Shown: positions 7,409 through 15,957, counted from the stretch's first letter. The stretch: DNA of 33,045 bases from Dethiobacter sp. (GCA_018333395.1 JAGXSQ010000077.1:1-33045), one strand, 5' to 3'. Program-made: numbers and translations. Notes: generated from the letters alone by a model not told the origin.

Positions 7409-9703
7409 TTAGTTGGTGGTGACGGTAACGGTTCTGGCGGTGGCATCCCAGGCGACATCGGCCCGCAGGGCGAGCGCCAGCCAGGCGATGGGCAGGACGG
7501 TGCGGCCGCTAACAATGCTCGGGGCCACATCCATCGGTATCGGGACGCCGTTAATCAGCATATTCCTGCTGCCGATCTGCAGTTGGACGACGCGGTCGCC
7601 ACGCAGCATGGTCACTGTCTGGCGGGCGGCATCCCAGATGATGCTCTCTCCGCTGACGCCAACAGCCAGAGCGGCAAAGCGCAGCGGTAGCAGGGTGCGG
7701 CCATCCACGACAACCGGAGCGGCGTCAATGGGGGTGCTTACGCCGTCACGGAGGAAGGAGAGGGCGCCGATGGTGAAGACGGAGCGGGTGGCGGTGGCGG
7801 AGACAACGTTGCCAAGATTTACACTGGCGACAGTTGTGCCAACCAAAGCACGGGCGGCGTCAACAGTGGTAACCCCAACGCCTGCAATACCTAGGGCAGC
7901 GGCATCTGCTACGGGAGCAATAAGCGCCGTGCCGCCTGCGGTAACGGTGATGGGGCCCACTGGCACGCGGTCAAGGTCAACCCGCAGGCCGGAGATGGTC
8001 CAGGTGGTAACTGCCATTGAAGCGGTTGCGGCCGTCTCTACAGTAAAGCTACGGCGGCCTTCAGGTACATTCACTGTACCCGCGGCCATTGTTCCGGGGC
8101 CTCCCGAAGCAACAACCGTGGGGGTAACTCCCGCAGAAAGGGTCACGCCTACAGGAAGGGTAACCGTTAATAAATTTCCTGCTACTCCTCTGAAGGCGCC
8201 CGCAAAATTCTCTGTGACAACTAGGTTGCCCAAGAGCTGACCACGCTGGTCGGCACGAAGATTGGGGGCGGTGACTGCGGTAACGGTGTACGGGGTACGC
8301 GCACGGCCGACAACAACTGTGCCGCTCACACCCGCCGTGCCGCCGACTGTTACTGTGATATCCCCCGCTGGCGCGGTAGCGCTGGCGTTGATTAATAGAC
8401 CCCCAAATACTCTTGTCACCGGCGCAGTGCTAACACCACTTGTCCAGAAGGAAACGGTTCTGCCGGCATCAGAAGTCGCAGAAGGAGCGGTAAATCCGGG
8501 ATCAGCATTATCTATTGCGGGTGCGGGTGCGGGTGCGGCATCCCAGGTAAACCCGACCGGCAACGTAAAGCTGACCACTCTGCCCGGCTGGATAGCTCCG
8601 GCAGTAGTTTCTCTCAGCCTGATGCTGGCAATAGCAGCGTCAAGCCTGCCGGCAGTTACAACGCGGTCGGCAGCCGGAGTCGCGGGGTCGGCATCCACCG
8701 TCACTTGTCCTACGGCAACTGCGCCTACGGCTGCGTTAGCTACGGTCGCAGGTGTTACGTTGCTGTTAGCGCTGCCGACGATTGTTACGCCCACATCGCC
8801 GTCCGCCACCTGCGGCTCAACGTTAAAGCGGATGCCGGAAACGGTGATTACCGACCTAGCGATGGTTGACGCTGTTGTAACATTTATTACAACGTCGCGT
8901 CTCGGATAAACCTGAAGGACGTCAGGAGCGGCGACTAGTCCGCCCGTTTCTCCAACGGTGGGCGCTGCAGCAAACAGCACGCCCGCCGGAGCGGTAAGGG
9001 TAATTGTGGCAGCTACCGGAATGCTGCCCACCACATTCTCCGTGATGGTAATATTGCCAGCAGCCTGGGCGGCAACACCGCGCTGAATGGTCGGTTTGGT
9101 TACGGCTGCCGAAGCGGTGCCGGCGGCAAGCACGTTGCCGACTTGCACAGTGGCAGTCTGCTCCCACATGGTAACTTCCTGGGTAACTTCCTGGCCACCA
9201 ACGCCCGGCACAAACGACCTAAGCCTTACTTCGGCGTTAATCGCTCCCCGGTGAGCTGTGGGGATGTTAATCCTTCCCATCAAGAAGCGAAGGTTGTTGA
9301 TGTCAGCATCAGGCGGGGCTACAGTGAAGCGCACAAGGCGATTATCTACTGTATCTATGGCTTCGAGAGTAGGCCCTGCGCTAAGTGCTGCTGCGGCAGG
9401 GACTGCGCCGTTCAGTCTTACACTGCCCAGCGCCGGAGCCGGATCGGTTCGGAAGGTGAAGCCCGCAGGCAGCCTTACTTCAACCTCCAAGCTGCTTCCG
9501 CCGGCAACCACTCTTTCCGCGGCGTTAGTTAGCTCAACCAGCCCAAGTGTAGCAGGTGTAACCGGAGCTACATTCACCGAAACACCCCTGACGTTTACAC
9601 TCGGGGTCGTCGCCCCGGCCGGGGCGGCCAGGCCCGCCAGCATGGTCATGACCATGGCCAGAACGAGCAGGATGGAAATCTTTTTCCTGTTTGTCTTAAA
9701 CAA
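7409..9703 (-). CDS. Secreted repeat protein with C-terminal copper amine oxidase N-like domain
   Basis: 764 residues. The N-terminus has basic residues, a hydrophobic core (ISILLVLAMVMTMLAG) and a likely signal-peptidase site after APAGA, so the protein is exported. The middle (about 35-630) is Ala/Val/Thr/Pro-rich and repeats a beta-rich unit of 110-130 residues at least four times (elements such as ITVSGIRFNV, WTISGLRVDL, PLPVG/LPAGF). The last 125 residues hold two units of the Cu_amine_oxidN1 type (DGRTLLPLRF, SGRTVLPIAW, each followed by a W-D-A-x-x-x-T-V-T strand), common in surface proteins of anaerobic Firmicutes and not by itself an enzyme. TTG 9703 is chosen: AAGGAG lies 8 nt upstream but overlaps the in-frame GTG at 9712. 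Probable cell-envelope protein; exact role unknown. Confidence 0.85.
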   Translation of the reverse strand: MFKTNRKKISILLVLAMVMTMLAGLAAPAGATTPSVNVRGVSVNVAPVTPATLGLVELTNAAERVVAGGSSLEVEVRLPAGFTFRTDPAPALGSVRLNGAVPAAAALSAGPTLEAIDTVDNRLVRFTVAPPDADINNLRFLMGRINIPTAHRGAINAEVRLRSFVPGVGGQEVTQEVTMWEQTATVQVGNVLAAGTASAAVTKPTIQRGVAAQAAGNITITENVVGSIPVAATITLTAPAGVLFAAAPTVGETGGLVAAPDVLQVYPRRDVVINVTTASTIARSVITVSGIRFNVEPQVADGDVGVTIVGSANSNVTPATVANAAVGAVAVGQVTVDADPATPAADRVVTAGRLDAAIASIRLRETTAGAIQPGRVVSFTLPVGFTWDAAPAPAPAIDNADPGFTAPSATSDAGRTVSFWTSGVSTAPVTRVFGGLLINASATAPAGDITVTVGGTAGVSGTVVVGRARTPYTVTAVTAPNLRADQRGQLLGNLVVTENFAGAFRGVAGNLLTVTLPVGVTLSAGVTPTVVASGGPGTMAAGTVNVPEGRRSFTVETAATASMAVTTWTISGLRVDLDRVPVGPITVTAGGTALIAPVADAAALGIAGVGVTTVDAARALVGTTVASVNLGNVVSATATRSVFTIGALSFLRDGVSTPIDAAPVVVDGRTLLPLRFAALAVGVSGESIIWDAARQTVTMLRGDRVVQLQIGSRNMLINGVPIPMDVAPSIVSGRTVLPIAWLALALRADVAWDATARTVTVTTN

Positions 9704-9944
9704 TCTCTTCACTCCTTATTTTTTGTTTCTTTACCTCTCCAGGCACAAACACAACAGCAACGCTTCAAGGCACTAGGCAGTATGCCTCTGCGGCGCCCCC
9801 CTTCTTTATGTATTTATCCTCAAAAGCCAGCGCTTATCGGTTGCACCTGGCCTCGCGGGTCTGTTTTACCGCATCACCCGCTGTTTAATTAGACAGCGAG
9901 TAAGGGGGGAAAGTTCCGGCAAAGGAAAATTTTTTTAATTTTTA
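9704..9944 (-). promoter_or_regulatory. Structured leader between selC and the surface-protein gene
   Basis: No gene is seen here. The minus-strand RNA can form several hairpins: CGCTGT/ACAGCG (9879-9884 with 9893-9898), GCGGGT/ACCCGC (9855-9860 with 9876-9881), GCCAG/CTGGC (9826-9830 with 9847-9851) and AGGCA/TGCCT (9775-9779 with 9783-9787). The first two share bases 9879-9881 and exclude each other. I could not match it to any riboswitch consensus I know (cyclic-di-GMP, cobalamin, TPP). No convincing -35/-10 pair was found. Confidence 0.35.
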
Positions 9945-10040
9945 TGGCGGGAGTAGGTGGGAATCGAACCCACCGCGGACGGAGCGCGCCCGCCACCGGA
10001 TTTGAAGTCCGGGAGCGTCACCAGGTCACTATCTACTCCC
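9945..10040 (-). tRNA. selC: tRNA-Sec (anticodon UCA)
   Basis: A 96-nt tRNA with the hallmarks of bacterial tRNA-Sec: an 8-bp acceptor stem (GGGAGTAG/CTACTCCC), G73 and an encoded CCA, an anticodon loop CTTCAAA with UCA (10003-10005), a long variable arm and a T-arm with GGTTCGATT. It decodes the UGA in selD. It begins 6 nt after the stop of the upstream TPR gene on the same strand, so it is probably processed from a longer transcript. It is separated from selABD by about 5.6 kb. Confidence 0.97.
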
Positions 10041-10046
10041 CAGTAT

Positions 10047-10712
10047 TTAGTTCTGTGGCTGAAGGGGCGGCGGCTGTGGCCTTTCCCCTTCGACTTGGGT
10101 AATCCACTGCCGCGCTGCGGCGACAAGCTGCTGGTTATCGGCTGGGTTGAGCGCTATAACCTGCCGCCACTGCTTGAGCGCCTCGTCGGGCCGGTCGCGG
10201 CCGACATGGAGGAAAACGCCGAAGTTGAAATAGGCTTGGGCATGCTGGGGGTCTAAACTGAGGGCTTTATTAAACTCCTGCTCCGCCAAATCAAGGTTGT
10301 GGGACTGAAAAGCGGCTACGGCGCGGTCCACGCGGACATCCACATCTTGCGGGTCAAGTTCCAGGGCGCGGCCGTAAGGCTGGAGCGCTTTGGCAAAATT
10401 GGCGCGCGACGCTTCCGCGTCACCGCTGTAGAAATAGGCGAGCCCGAGTTGGTAGTAGCTGTTGCCGATCATCACCAGAAGATTAAGGTTGTCCGGCGAC
10501 TTTTCTAGGCTGCTTTCATACTGGCTGAGGCGGGCTTGGAGGTCGGCAATCACCTGCTCTGTGGTTCTGGAGGCGACAGGGGTACGGGGGGCGGCGGAAC
10601 GAAGCGCATAATATCCGGCGGCTGAAGTAAAGACTAGCGTAGCCGCGGTCATAACCGCAATAACATAAACGATTCTTTTATGCTTCTTCCGCCGCATAGA
10701 TAATTTATTCAC
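10047..10712 (-). CDS. Membrane-anchored TPR protein
   Basis: 221 residues: a short basic N-terminus, one transmembrane helix (about 13-37, IVYVIAVMTAATLVFTSAAGYY), a linker, then TPR repeats (about 80-205) with typical pairs such as AKALQPYGRALELDPQD and AEQEFNKALSLDPQHAQAY. It ends in a Pro/Gln-rich tail (PQPPPLQPQN). The start is GTG with GGAGGT 6 nt upstream. TPR proteins act as scaffolds; the helix places this one on the membrane facing outward. The tRNA-Sec gene follows directly, which suggests co-transcription but no functional tie. Confidence 0.85.
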   Translation of the reverse strand: MNKLSMRRKKHKRIVYVIAVMTAATLVFTSAAGYYALRSAAPRTPVASRTTEQVIADLQARLSQYESSLEKSPDNLNLLVMIGNSYYQLGLAYFYSGDAEASRANFAKALQPYGRALELDPQDVDVRVDRAVAAFQSHNLDLAEQEFNKALSLDPQHAQAYFNFGVFLHVGRDRPDEALKQWRQVIALNPADNQQLVAAARQWITQVEGERPQPPPLQPQN

Positions 10713-10769
10713 CAGAGACCTCCTATTCTCAGGAAGAAAAAGCTGGGGTGAGGGTATAGCTCCGGCAGT

Positions 10770-12140
10770 TTACACGCCTGTTATTCCTTCCTCCCACGCG
10801 GAATGAGCCACGTTGGCGGCCACTACTACCGCTTCCCAGACGCCTTTGTACGGAGGGGTATAGCTCATGTCTACCTCGGCAAGCTCAGCGAGCGTCATCT
10901 GCTTGGTGATGGCCGTGGCTAGGATATCGACGCGGTAAGCGACGCCTTCGTAGCCGACAATCTGCCCGCCGAGCAGGACGGAGCTGGAACGGTCATAGAC
11001 CAGTTTAATGTGGAGGCGGCGTGCTTGGGGATAATAAATGGCGTGATCCAGTGTTTCCACAGTGCTTGCTGCCGCTGACAGCCCTGCGCGGGCGGCTTCC
11101 TGCTCCGTAAGACCGGTAGTGGCACAAGCTAAGTCGAAAATCTTGGCTACGGTGGAACCCAGAACGCCGGCAAACTCGCCCTGGCCGCCGCAGGCATTCT
11201 CGCCGGCCAACCGGCCTTGGCGGTTGGCTGTCGTCCCCAGAGGAATGTAGACGTTTTTCCGCCGCAGGCGGTGATAAGTTTCCGCACAGTCTCCGGCCGC
11301 TAAGATGCCGGGAATGTTGGTACGCATCTGCCGGTCAACGGCTACCGCTCCCTGAAAACCAAGAGCAATCCCCGCTTGATGAGCCAGATCAGAGTTGGGC
11401 TTGATGCCGATGCAAAGGAGCGCCAAGTCGCAGGGGTATTCACCTTTTTCGGTCACTACCGCCTGTAGATGCCCGTTCCCCTTGAAAGCGACCAGTCCTT
11501 CGCCGCAGCGCAGTTCCACACGGTTCCTGTCTAGCTCCTGGCGGATAATTTCGGAGAACTCCGGGTCCATGCTGGCCAAAATCCGGTCTTCCTTTTCTAT
11601 GACCAAGACCTCTTTATCTAGTAACCGCAGGTTTTCGGCCACTTCCAGGCCGATATGGCCACCGCCCACAATGACCACCCTTCTGACGGCGGCGTCTTGC
11701 AGACGACTGTGCAGCAAAAGGCCATCATCCATCGTCCGGAGTGTAAAAACACCCGGCAGGGTTACCCCCGGTGCAGGCGGAATGAGGGGGCTGGCACCGG
11801 TAGCATAGATGAGCGTTTCATAGCGCTGGTAAAATGTTTCCCCGGTTTCCAGCTTTTTGACCAGGATTTGCTTTTCCGCCACGTCAATGGAAAGGACTTG
11901 ATGGCGGACAAAAACTTCGATCTTCATTTTTTCGCGGTAATATTCCGGGTCGCGGATAATCATTTTGCGGTAGTCAGGAACGACGCCGGACAGGTGGTAG
12001 GGAAGGCCGCAAGCGCCGTAAGAGACAAAGTTATTCCTCTCGTAAACAATTATCGGCCAGTCAGGCCGCAGGCGGCGCGCTTTGGAGGCGGCGCTCATGC
12101 CTGCCGCCACACCGCCAATCACGACTAACGGGTGCTGCAT
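10770..12140 (-). CDS. CoA-disulfide reductase / NADH oxidase-like flavoprotein
   Basis: A 456-residue member of the pyridine nucleotide-disulfide reductase superfamily, single-cysteine branch. It shows the FAD motif VIGGVAAGMSAA (7-18), the redox Cys44 in SYGACGLPYH, the NAD(P)H motif VVIVGGGHIGLEVAE, the second FAD motif ILAAGDCAE and a C-terminal dimerisation domain. Relatives reduce CoA disulfide or per/polysulfide, or reduce O2 to water or peroxide; sequence alone does not decide. ATG 12140 has GAGGTG 5 nt upstream; an in-frame TTG 15 nt earlier has none. Likely part of thiol/oxygen stress handling. Confidence 0.9.
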   Translation of the reverse strand: MQHPLVVIGGVAAGMSAASKARRLRPDWPIIVYERNNFVSYGACGLPYHLSGVVPDYRKMIIRDPEYYREKMKIEVFVRHQVLSIDVAEKQILVKKLETGETFYQRYETLIYATGASPLIPPAPGVTLPGVFTLRTMDDGLLLHSRLQDAAVRRVVIVGGGHIGLEVAENLRLLDKEVLVIEKEDRILASMDPEFSEIIRQELDRNRVELRCGEGLVAFKGNGHLQAVVTEKGEYPCDLALLCIGIKPNSDLAHQAGIALGFQGAVAVDRQMRTNIPGILAAGDCAETYHRLRRKNVYIPLGTTANRQGRLAGENACGGQGEFAGVLGSTVAKIFDLACATTGLTEQEAARAGLSAAASTVETLDHAIYYPQARRLHIKLVYDRSSSVLLGGQIVGYEGVAYRVDILATAITKQMTLAELAEVDMSYTPPYKGVWEAVVVAANVAHSAWEEGITGV

Positions 12141-12235
12141 CGTTACACCTCGCAACTGTTACTTGCTTAGCGTATTCGACGTCGGGGCGCTTTTTCCTGC
12201 CAAGCTTTGACGCTCCTTGAGGGTGCGGAGAATAT

Positions 12236-13255
12236 TTGCGTCTGTTTCCGGCTACGCTAGATGTTACCAACAGAGACGGCGGTGATTATTTGACGAGTGG
12301 CCAGCTTTCTTTGCCGGAGTTACAAGGGCTTGACGAAATAGAACAGGTTGAGAGGCGGCTAGAGGAAATCTGCCGCAGCGACGACCGGTGGACGCCGCTT
12401 TTTGCCGACAGCATCATCGCCGGGGGCAAACGTCTCCGTCCGGCGCTGGTAGTCCTTGGCGGGTCTTTTTTGCCTGCGCAGAGCGGCGAACTGGTGGACG
12501 TGGCTGTAGCCGTAGAGTTAATCCACACGGCTTCCCTTATTCATGATGATGTGATTGACCGGGCGGCCCTGCGGCGTAGCCGGCCTACTGTGGCGGCAAG
12601 ATGGGGTGAGCAGCAGGCCGTGCTTTACGGCGATTTTCTCTTTGCGCGTGCTTTTTCCCTGCTGGCCAGGCCGGGACGGACCAACATCCTCGACCATCTG
12701 TCGCAGGCCATCAGCCTGATGTGCGAAGGCGAGATCGAGCAGTACGCCCGCCGTTATGATTGCCAACTGACGGAAGCGGAATATATGTTATATATCCACA
12801 AAAAAACGGCCTTTTTCCTGGGTGCCTGTTGCCAGGCCGGGGGTCAGGTCTGCGGTCTGCCTGCTGTGCAGTGCCGGCTGCTAGCCGACTTTGGCCTGCA
12901 GCTGGGCTATGCTTTTCAGATGCGCGACGACCTGCTTGATTTTTGCGGTACTCCCGCCGTTACAGGCAAGCCTGTCTTTCAGGACTTGACCGAGGGCTAC
13001 CTGACGTTGCCGGTAATTTGGCTGCTGCAGCACCCTGACCACGGTCCGGTACTGCGCTCCATCATTGAGAGGCGGGAATTCGGAATGGAAAGCTTCGCCC
13101 TGATTCGCGATGGCCTTGAAACCAGTGGCATTCTCGAAAAAATCAGGGAGAAAAGCCGAACCATTATCCACCGTGCCAAACGCAAGCTGATGCTGCTGCC
13201 AGACAGGCCGCCGCGGGCTGTTCTCGCCCGCTTGGCCGACCGTATGCTGCAGTAG
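12236..13255 (+). CDS. Long-chain polyprenyl diphosphate synthase (heptaprenyl/HepT-like)
   Basis: 339 residues, trans-isoprenyl diphosphate synthase family. The first Asp-rich motif is HDDVID (Asp104, 105, 108) and the second is QMRDDLLDF (Asp231, 232, 235); GGKRLRP (63-69) binds the diphosphate. The residue five before the first motif is Ala, which in this family allows long chains rather than C15/C20. The usual GKPxGxD after motif two reads GKPVFQD, with Phe where Gly is common. The start is probably TTG 12236 behind GCGGAG. It converges on the YtpB-like gene with 3 nt between stops. The product could feed quinone side chains or the neighbouring terpene synthase. Confidence 0.9.
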   Translation: MRLFPATLDVTNRDGGDYLTSGQLSLPELQGLDEIEQVERRLEEICRSDDRWTPLFADSIIAGGKRLRPALVVLGGSFLPAQSGELVDVAVAVELIHTASLIHDDVIDRAALRRSRPTVAARWGEQQAVLYGDFLFARAFSLLARPGRTNILDHLSQAISLMCEGEIEQYARRYDCQLTEAEYMLYIHKKTAFFLGACCQAGGQVCGLPAVQCRLLADFGLQLGYAFQMRDDLLDFCGTPAVTGKPVFQDLTEGYLTLPVIWLLQHPDHGPVLRSIIERREFGMESFALIRDGLETSGILEKIREKSRTIIHRAKRKLMLLPDRPPRAVLARLADRMLQ

Positions 13256-13258
13256 CTC

Positions 13259-14329
13259 TTAGATCAGGCCTACTCGACGCAGGCCAAGGCAAAAACGGTG
13301 CAGCCAGAGGGTCTCGGCGCCGCCTGCCCGCAGCAGGCGCTGCGCTGTTTTTTTTCTGGTCGGCGCTAGCGCTTTCGGATCGGAAAGATAAAGTGCCAGC
13401 AGGCCCTTGACTACCATGAGATGAAAAGCAGGGCGCGGCAGGCGCAAGACCCGGTGCAGGGATTCATCCAGAAAGCGGATCAATCCCTGCTCGGCCGCTT
13501 CCAAGTCGGGGTAGCAGGCGACAAAATTCACATCACCGCTTTCCTGGTCCTCGTCTAGATCAATAAAATAATCAAGCAAGATGTGCAAACCCGCCAGCCA
13601 GGGGAAGTAACACGCCAGCAGGCCCTCCGTTGTTTTGCGGCAGACAGGTCCGGCGGCGGCAGCGGCAGCCAGCGCGAAGATACCGAGCGTCGAGCCGGCG
13701 GCGGCGGCAGACTCCCACCAGGCGACTCCGGGGGCAAGGCTGACCGGCCGGCTGGCCCAACGGGCTAGCCTGGCAGGGTGTGATTGCGCCTCCAGATGCT
13801 TTAGAACCTGCAGGTCGCTGTAGAGGGAGGCCAGACGAGACACCTCTTCCTGGACATCTCGATACCCGGGGAAAAAAGTAATCGCCTGTCGGCAAACAGA
13901 AACGAGCGCGTCAAGGTAGCCACCATCATTTTGATGAGGATAATAAGCATACCAGCAGGAGCGTTCCGCGGCAGGATCCACCGCCTCGGTAACAGCGTTG
14001 TGCAAGCCGCGAAGGCTCGCTTCTTCCGCCCCGGGAACCCTGTCGCTAAGGTTGTCCAGGTAGTCACTGATGGTCTGCAGCGCCACGATGAACGCCAGCA
14101 GCGGGCGAGCCTGCCCTTTGGGGACATATAAAGTGTAAACAGCGCCGCCTTGGCAGTGGAACCTTTTCCCGGCGATACTGGCCAGCGCCTGCTTCCGCAG
14201 CTCGCTGTCCGGAATGGAGGCGGCACGGGTGCGCCAGACGTTCAGCTCCCGCTCCACCTGTGGCAGGGTCTGCAAGATGTAAGGGGACAGCAACAGCCTT
14301 TCCCTGGCTTGGCCTAAGATGGCTGGCAT
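13259..14329 (-). CDS. YtpB/DUF2600-type terpene synthase (tetraprenyl-beta-curcumene synthase-like)
   Basis: 356 residues, close to the length of Bacillus subtilis YtpB (about 367), which cyclises C35 prenyl diphosphate to tetraprenyl-beta-curcumene in sesquarterpene formation. Family features seen: the Asp-rich segment DYLDNLSD (89-96), YVPKGQARP (69-76), CWYAYYPHQNDGGYLD (125-140) and a second acidic patch, DYFIDLDEDQESGD (253-266). The ATG has AGGAG 10 nt upstream. It lies tail to tail with the polyprenyl diphosphate synthase, which would make its expected substrate class. DUF2600 membership is fairly secure; the exact product is inferred. Confidence 0.82.
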   Translation of the reverse strand: MPAILGQARERLLLSPYILQTLPQVERELNVWRTRAASIPDSELRKQALASIAGKRFHCQGGAVYTLYVPKGQARPLLAFIVALQTISDYLDNLSDRVPGAEEASLRGLHNAVTEAVDPAAERSCWYAYYPHQNDGGYLDALVSVCRQAITFFPGYRDVQEEVSRLASLYSDLQVLKHLEAQSHPARLARWASRPVSLAPGVAWWESAAAAGSTLGIFALAAAAAAGPVCRKTTEGLLACYFPWLAGLHILLDYFIDLDEDQESGDVNFVACYPDLEAAEQGLIRFLDESLHRVLRLPRPAFHLMVVKGLLALYLSDPKALAPTRKKTAQRLLRAGGAETLWLHRFCLGLRRVGLI

Positions 14330-14416
14330 CTAACATTCACTCCTGCTATAACGCTAAGGAAATCACCGTCTATTCTAACCCCACCGCTTTATTTTTAGCA
14401 AAATTTTCGGCAGGAA

Positions 14417-14434
14417 TCGCCGGTTATCCGGCGA
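14417..14434 (+). promoter_or_regulatory. Leader hairpin upstream of the Cys-cluster gene
   Basis: TCGCCGG, TTAT and CCGGCGA form a perfect 7-bp stem in the short leader, just before the AGGAGG of the next gene. It could be an mRNA stability or regulatory element; no known class is recognised. Confidence 0.35.
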
Positions 14435-14458
14435 AAAGGGCGGCAGGAGGCTTGAAGC

Positions 14459-15157
14459 ATGAAACTCGCTTTTCCCTTCGGGAGCATCATCGCCAAGGTT
14501 GTTGATAAGCCGGAACAGATGACGGCCTACGCCGCCCAGCGGATGGCGCTTGTCCGCGAAACGCTCACGCACATGCCGCCTTACGCTTGCCCGCCGTCCT
14601 GCAACCTTTGCTGCCACGGCACCATTCTGATGTCTTATGTGGAATATGTGCATATCCTGCATGTCCTGTTTAGCCGTTTAGCTAAAGAAGAACTGTCCGC
14701 GTTTTTTGCTGAGCGCCTAGGTACGCTAGAGGAGGAGAACAAGCTCCTCTGCCCCTTCGTCCATGATGAAAAGGAATCGCAGCACTGCTCTATTTACGCC
14801 GACCGGCCGCTAGTCTGCCGGGTGTTTGGCACCTCCGCCTCTCCTTGCGCCGAGGAAATGGCCTTTCCCCCCTTCCCGGAGCCGTTGTTTTACCGCGCCT
14901 ACGACCTGCTTTATGATGCCGAAGACGGCGGCTTTATCGGCCTGCCGCTGGCCGAGGATTTGGCGCTCTACGAGGCGCCGTTTGACCTCTGGGCCATCGC
15001 CGACAGCGGGCATACGGCTGAACTGCTGGCGCTTTTTGCCCGGCATGGCAGTATGCGCGCTGTGCTGTGCGATATGTCGGGAAATCAGCCCCTTTGGGGA
15101 GCTAGCGGTAAGTTCTTTGTCCTCGAAAGCGGTACTCGCCGCTACCTTGGAGCATAA
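14459..15157 (+). CDS. YkgJ-family Cys-cluster protein (putative metal-binding)
   Basis: 232 residues. Cys44, 48, 51 and 52 in CPPSCNLCC, then Cys98 (LCPF), Cys110 (HCSIY) and Cys120 (PLVCRVFG) give the CxxxCxxCC...C...C..RPxxCR pattern of the YkgJ/PF03692 family, which is thought to bind zinc or an iron-sulfur cluster. The C-terminal 90 residues are not recognised. AGGAGG lies 8 nt before the ATG. It points away from the YtpB-like gene and converges on the ferredoxin gene. Biochemical function is unknown. Confidence 0.82.
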   Translation: MKLAFPFGSIIAKVVDKPEQMTAYAAQRMALVRETLTHMPPYACPPSCNLCCHGTILMSYVEYVHILHVLFSRLAKEELSAFFAERLGTLEEENKLLCPFVHDEKESQHCSIYADRPLVCRVFGTSASPCAEEMAFPPFPEPLFYRAYDLLYDAEDGGFIGLPLAEDLALYEAPFDLWAIADSGHTAELLALFARHGSMRAVLCDMSGNQPLWGASGKFFVLESGTRRYLGA

Positions 15158-15178
15158 AAAAACGGCTGCATAAAAAAA

Positions 15179-15203
15179 TAGCACCCGTTTTGGCGGGGTG
15201 CTA
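15179..15203 (-). terminator. Terminator of the ferredoxin gene
   Basis: TAGCACCC and GGGTGCTA form an 8-bp stem. Read on the minus strand it is followed by a run of seven Ts, 8 nt after the ferredoxin stop. It may also stop the opposing gene. Confidence 0.85.
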
Positions 15204-15210
15204 CACTCGT

Positions 15211-15957
15211 TTAAAGCGGGATGTCTAGCTGTTGCCTTTCGGCTACTGTGCCGTCAAGAGCGATTTTTACTGCCTCTATAGGCAGCTTGTACCCGGAGCG
15301 CCGGGCGGCTTCGCGGGCTATGCTGACCAGTCCGCTGCAGCAGGGTACCTCCATATAAGCTACGGTAATACTGCGTAGCTGGTTATGGCGGATGATTTCC
15401 GTCAGCTTTTCCACGTAAGAATTCGCGTCGTCGAGCTTCGGGCAGCCTACGGCCACGGCCCGCCCGCGCAGCAGGTCGCGGTGAAATGCAGCGTGGGCAA
15501 AGGGTACGCAATCAGCGGCTACCAGCAGGTCAGCGTCCTGAAAGAAAGGCGCCGCCGGGTTCAAGAGCTTGAGCTGCACCGGCCACTGGCCAAGCGCGGA
15601 AGGTTCGCCGCCTTCCGCCGGCAGAGAGGTCGGTTCGGCTTTGCCGGCCAGTACACGGGTGTGGGTACCCGGGCAGCCGCACCCGTAAGGCTGCTCTTGG
15701 CTCTGCTCTTTGGCCGCCTGGTTGTGCTGGTGGGTGTGAACGGCTGCTTCGTCGAAGGCCTCGGCTTCCCGCTCTTCGACAATCAAAGCGTCTTGCGGAC
15801 ACTCCCCCAGACAGGCACCAAGTCCGTCGCAGAGCTTGTCGGCAACAAGACGCGCTTTACCATTTACAATCTGCAGCGCACCTTCGGCACAAGCAGGGAT
15901 ACAGACGCCGCAGCCGTTACATTTTTCTTCGTCAATGCGGATAATTTGTCTTTTCAT
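15211..15957 (-). CDS. 4Fe-4S ferredoxin-domain protein with Cys-rich C-terminal domain
   Basis: 248 residues. The first cluster site is canonical, C13-x2-C16-x2-C19-x3-C23. The second is CDGLGACLGEC (Cys43, 49, 53), a spacing seen in a family of anaerobe iron-sulfur proteins. A His/Gln-rich linker (HTHQHNQ) leads to GCGCPG (Cys93, 95), then a domain with Cys150, GCPKLDD (Cys172) and EVPCCSG (Cys206, 207) that could hold a further cluster or active site. Expected to be a cytoplasmic electron carrier or oxidoreductase subunit; partner unknown. AGGAGG precedes the ATG at a longish 11 nt. Confidence 0.85.
   Translation of the reverse strand: MKRQIIRIDEEKCNGCGVCIPACAEGALQIVNGKARLVADKLCDGLGACLGECPQDALIVEEREAEAFDEAAVHTHQHNQAAKEQSQEQPYGCGCPGTHTRVLAGKAEPTSLPAEGGEPSALGQWPVQLKLLNPAAPFFQDADLLVAADCVPFAHAAFHRDLLRGRAVAVGCPKLDDANSYVEKLTEIIRHNQLRSITVAYMEVPCCSGLVSIAREAARRSGYKLPIEAVKIALDGTVAERQQLDIPL

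Noticed and set aside
8262..8909. 215-codon plus-strand frame
   Set aside because: Antisense to the repeat-rich surface protein; Thr/Val/Ala bias mirrors the coding strand.
9704..9944. Cyclic-di-GMP-I, cobalamin or TPP riboswitch
   Set aside because: The conserved core sequences of these classes are absent; kept only as an unclassified structured leader.
13572..13895. Minus-strand overlapping frames within the YtpB-like gene
   Set aside because: No ribosome site or family; shadows of a frame with clear DUF2600 motifs.
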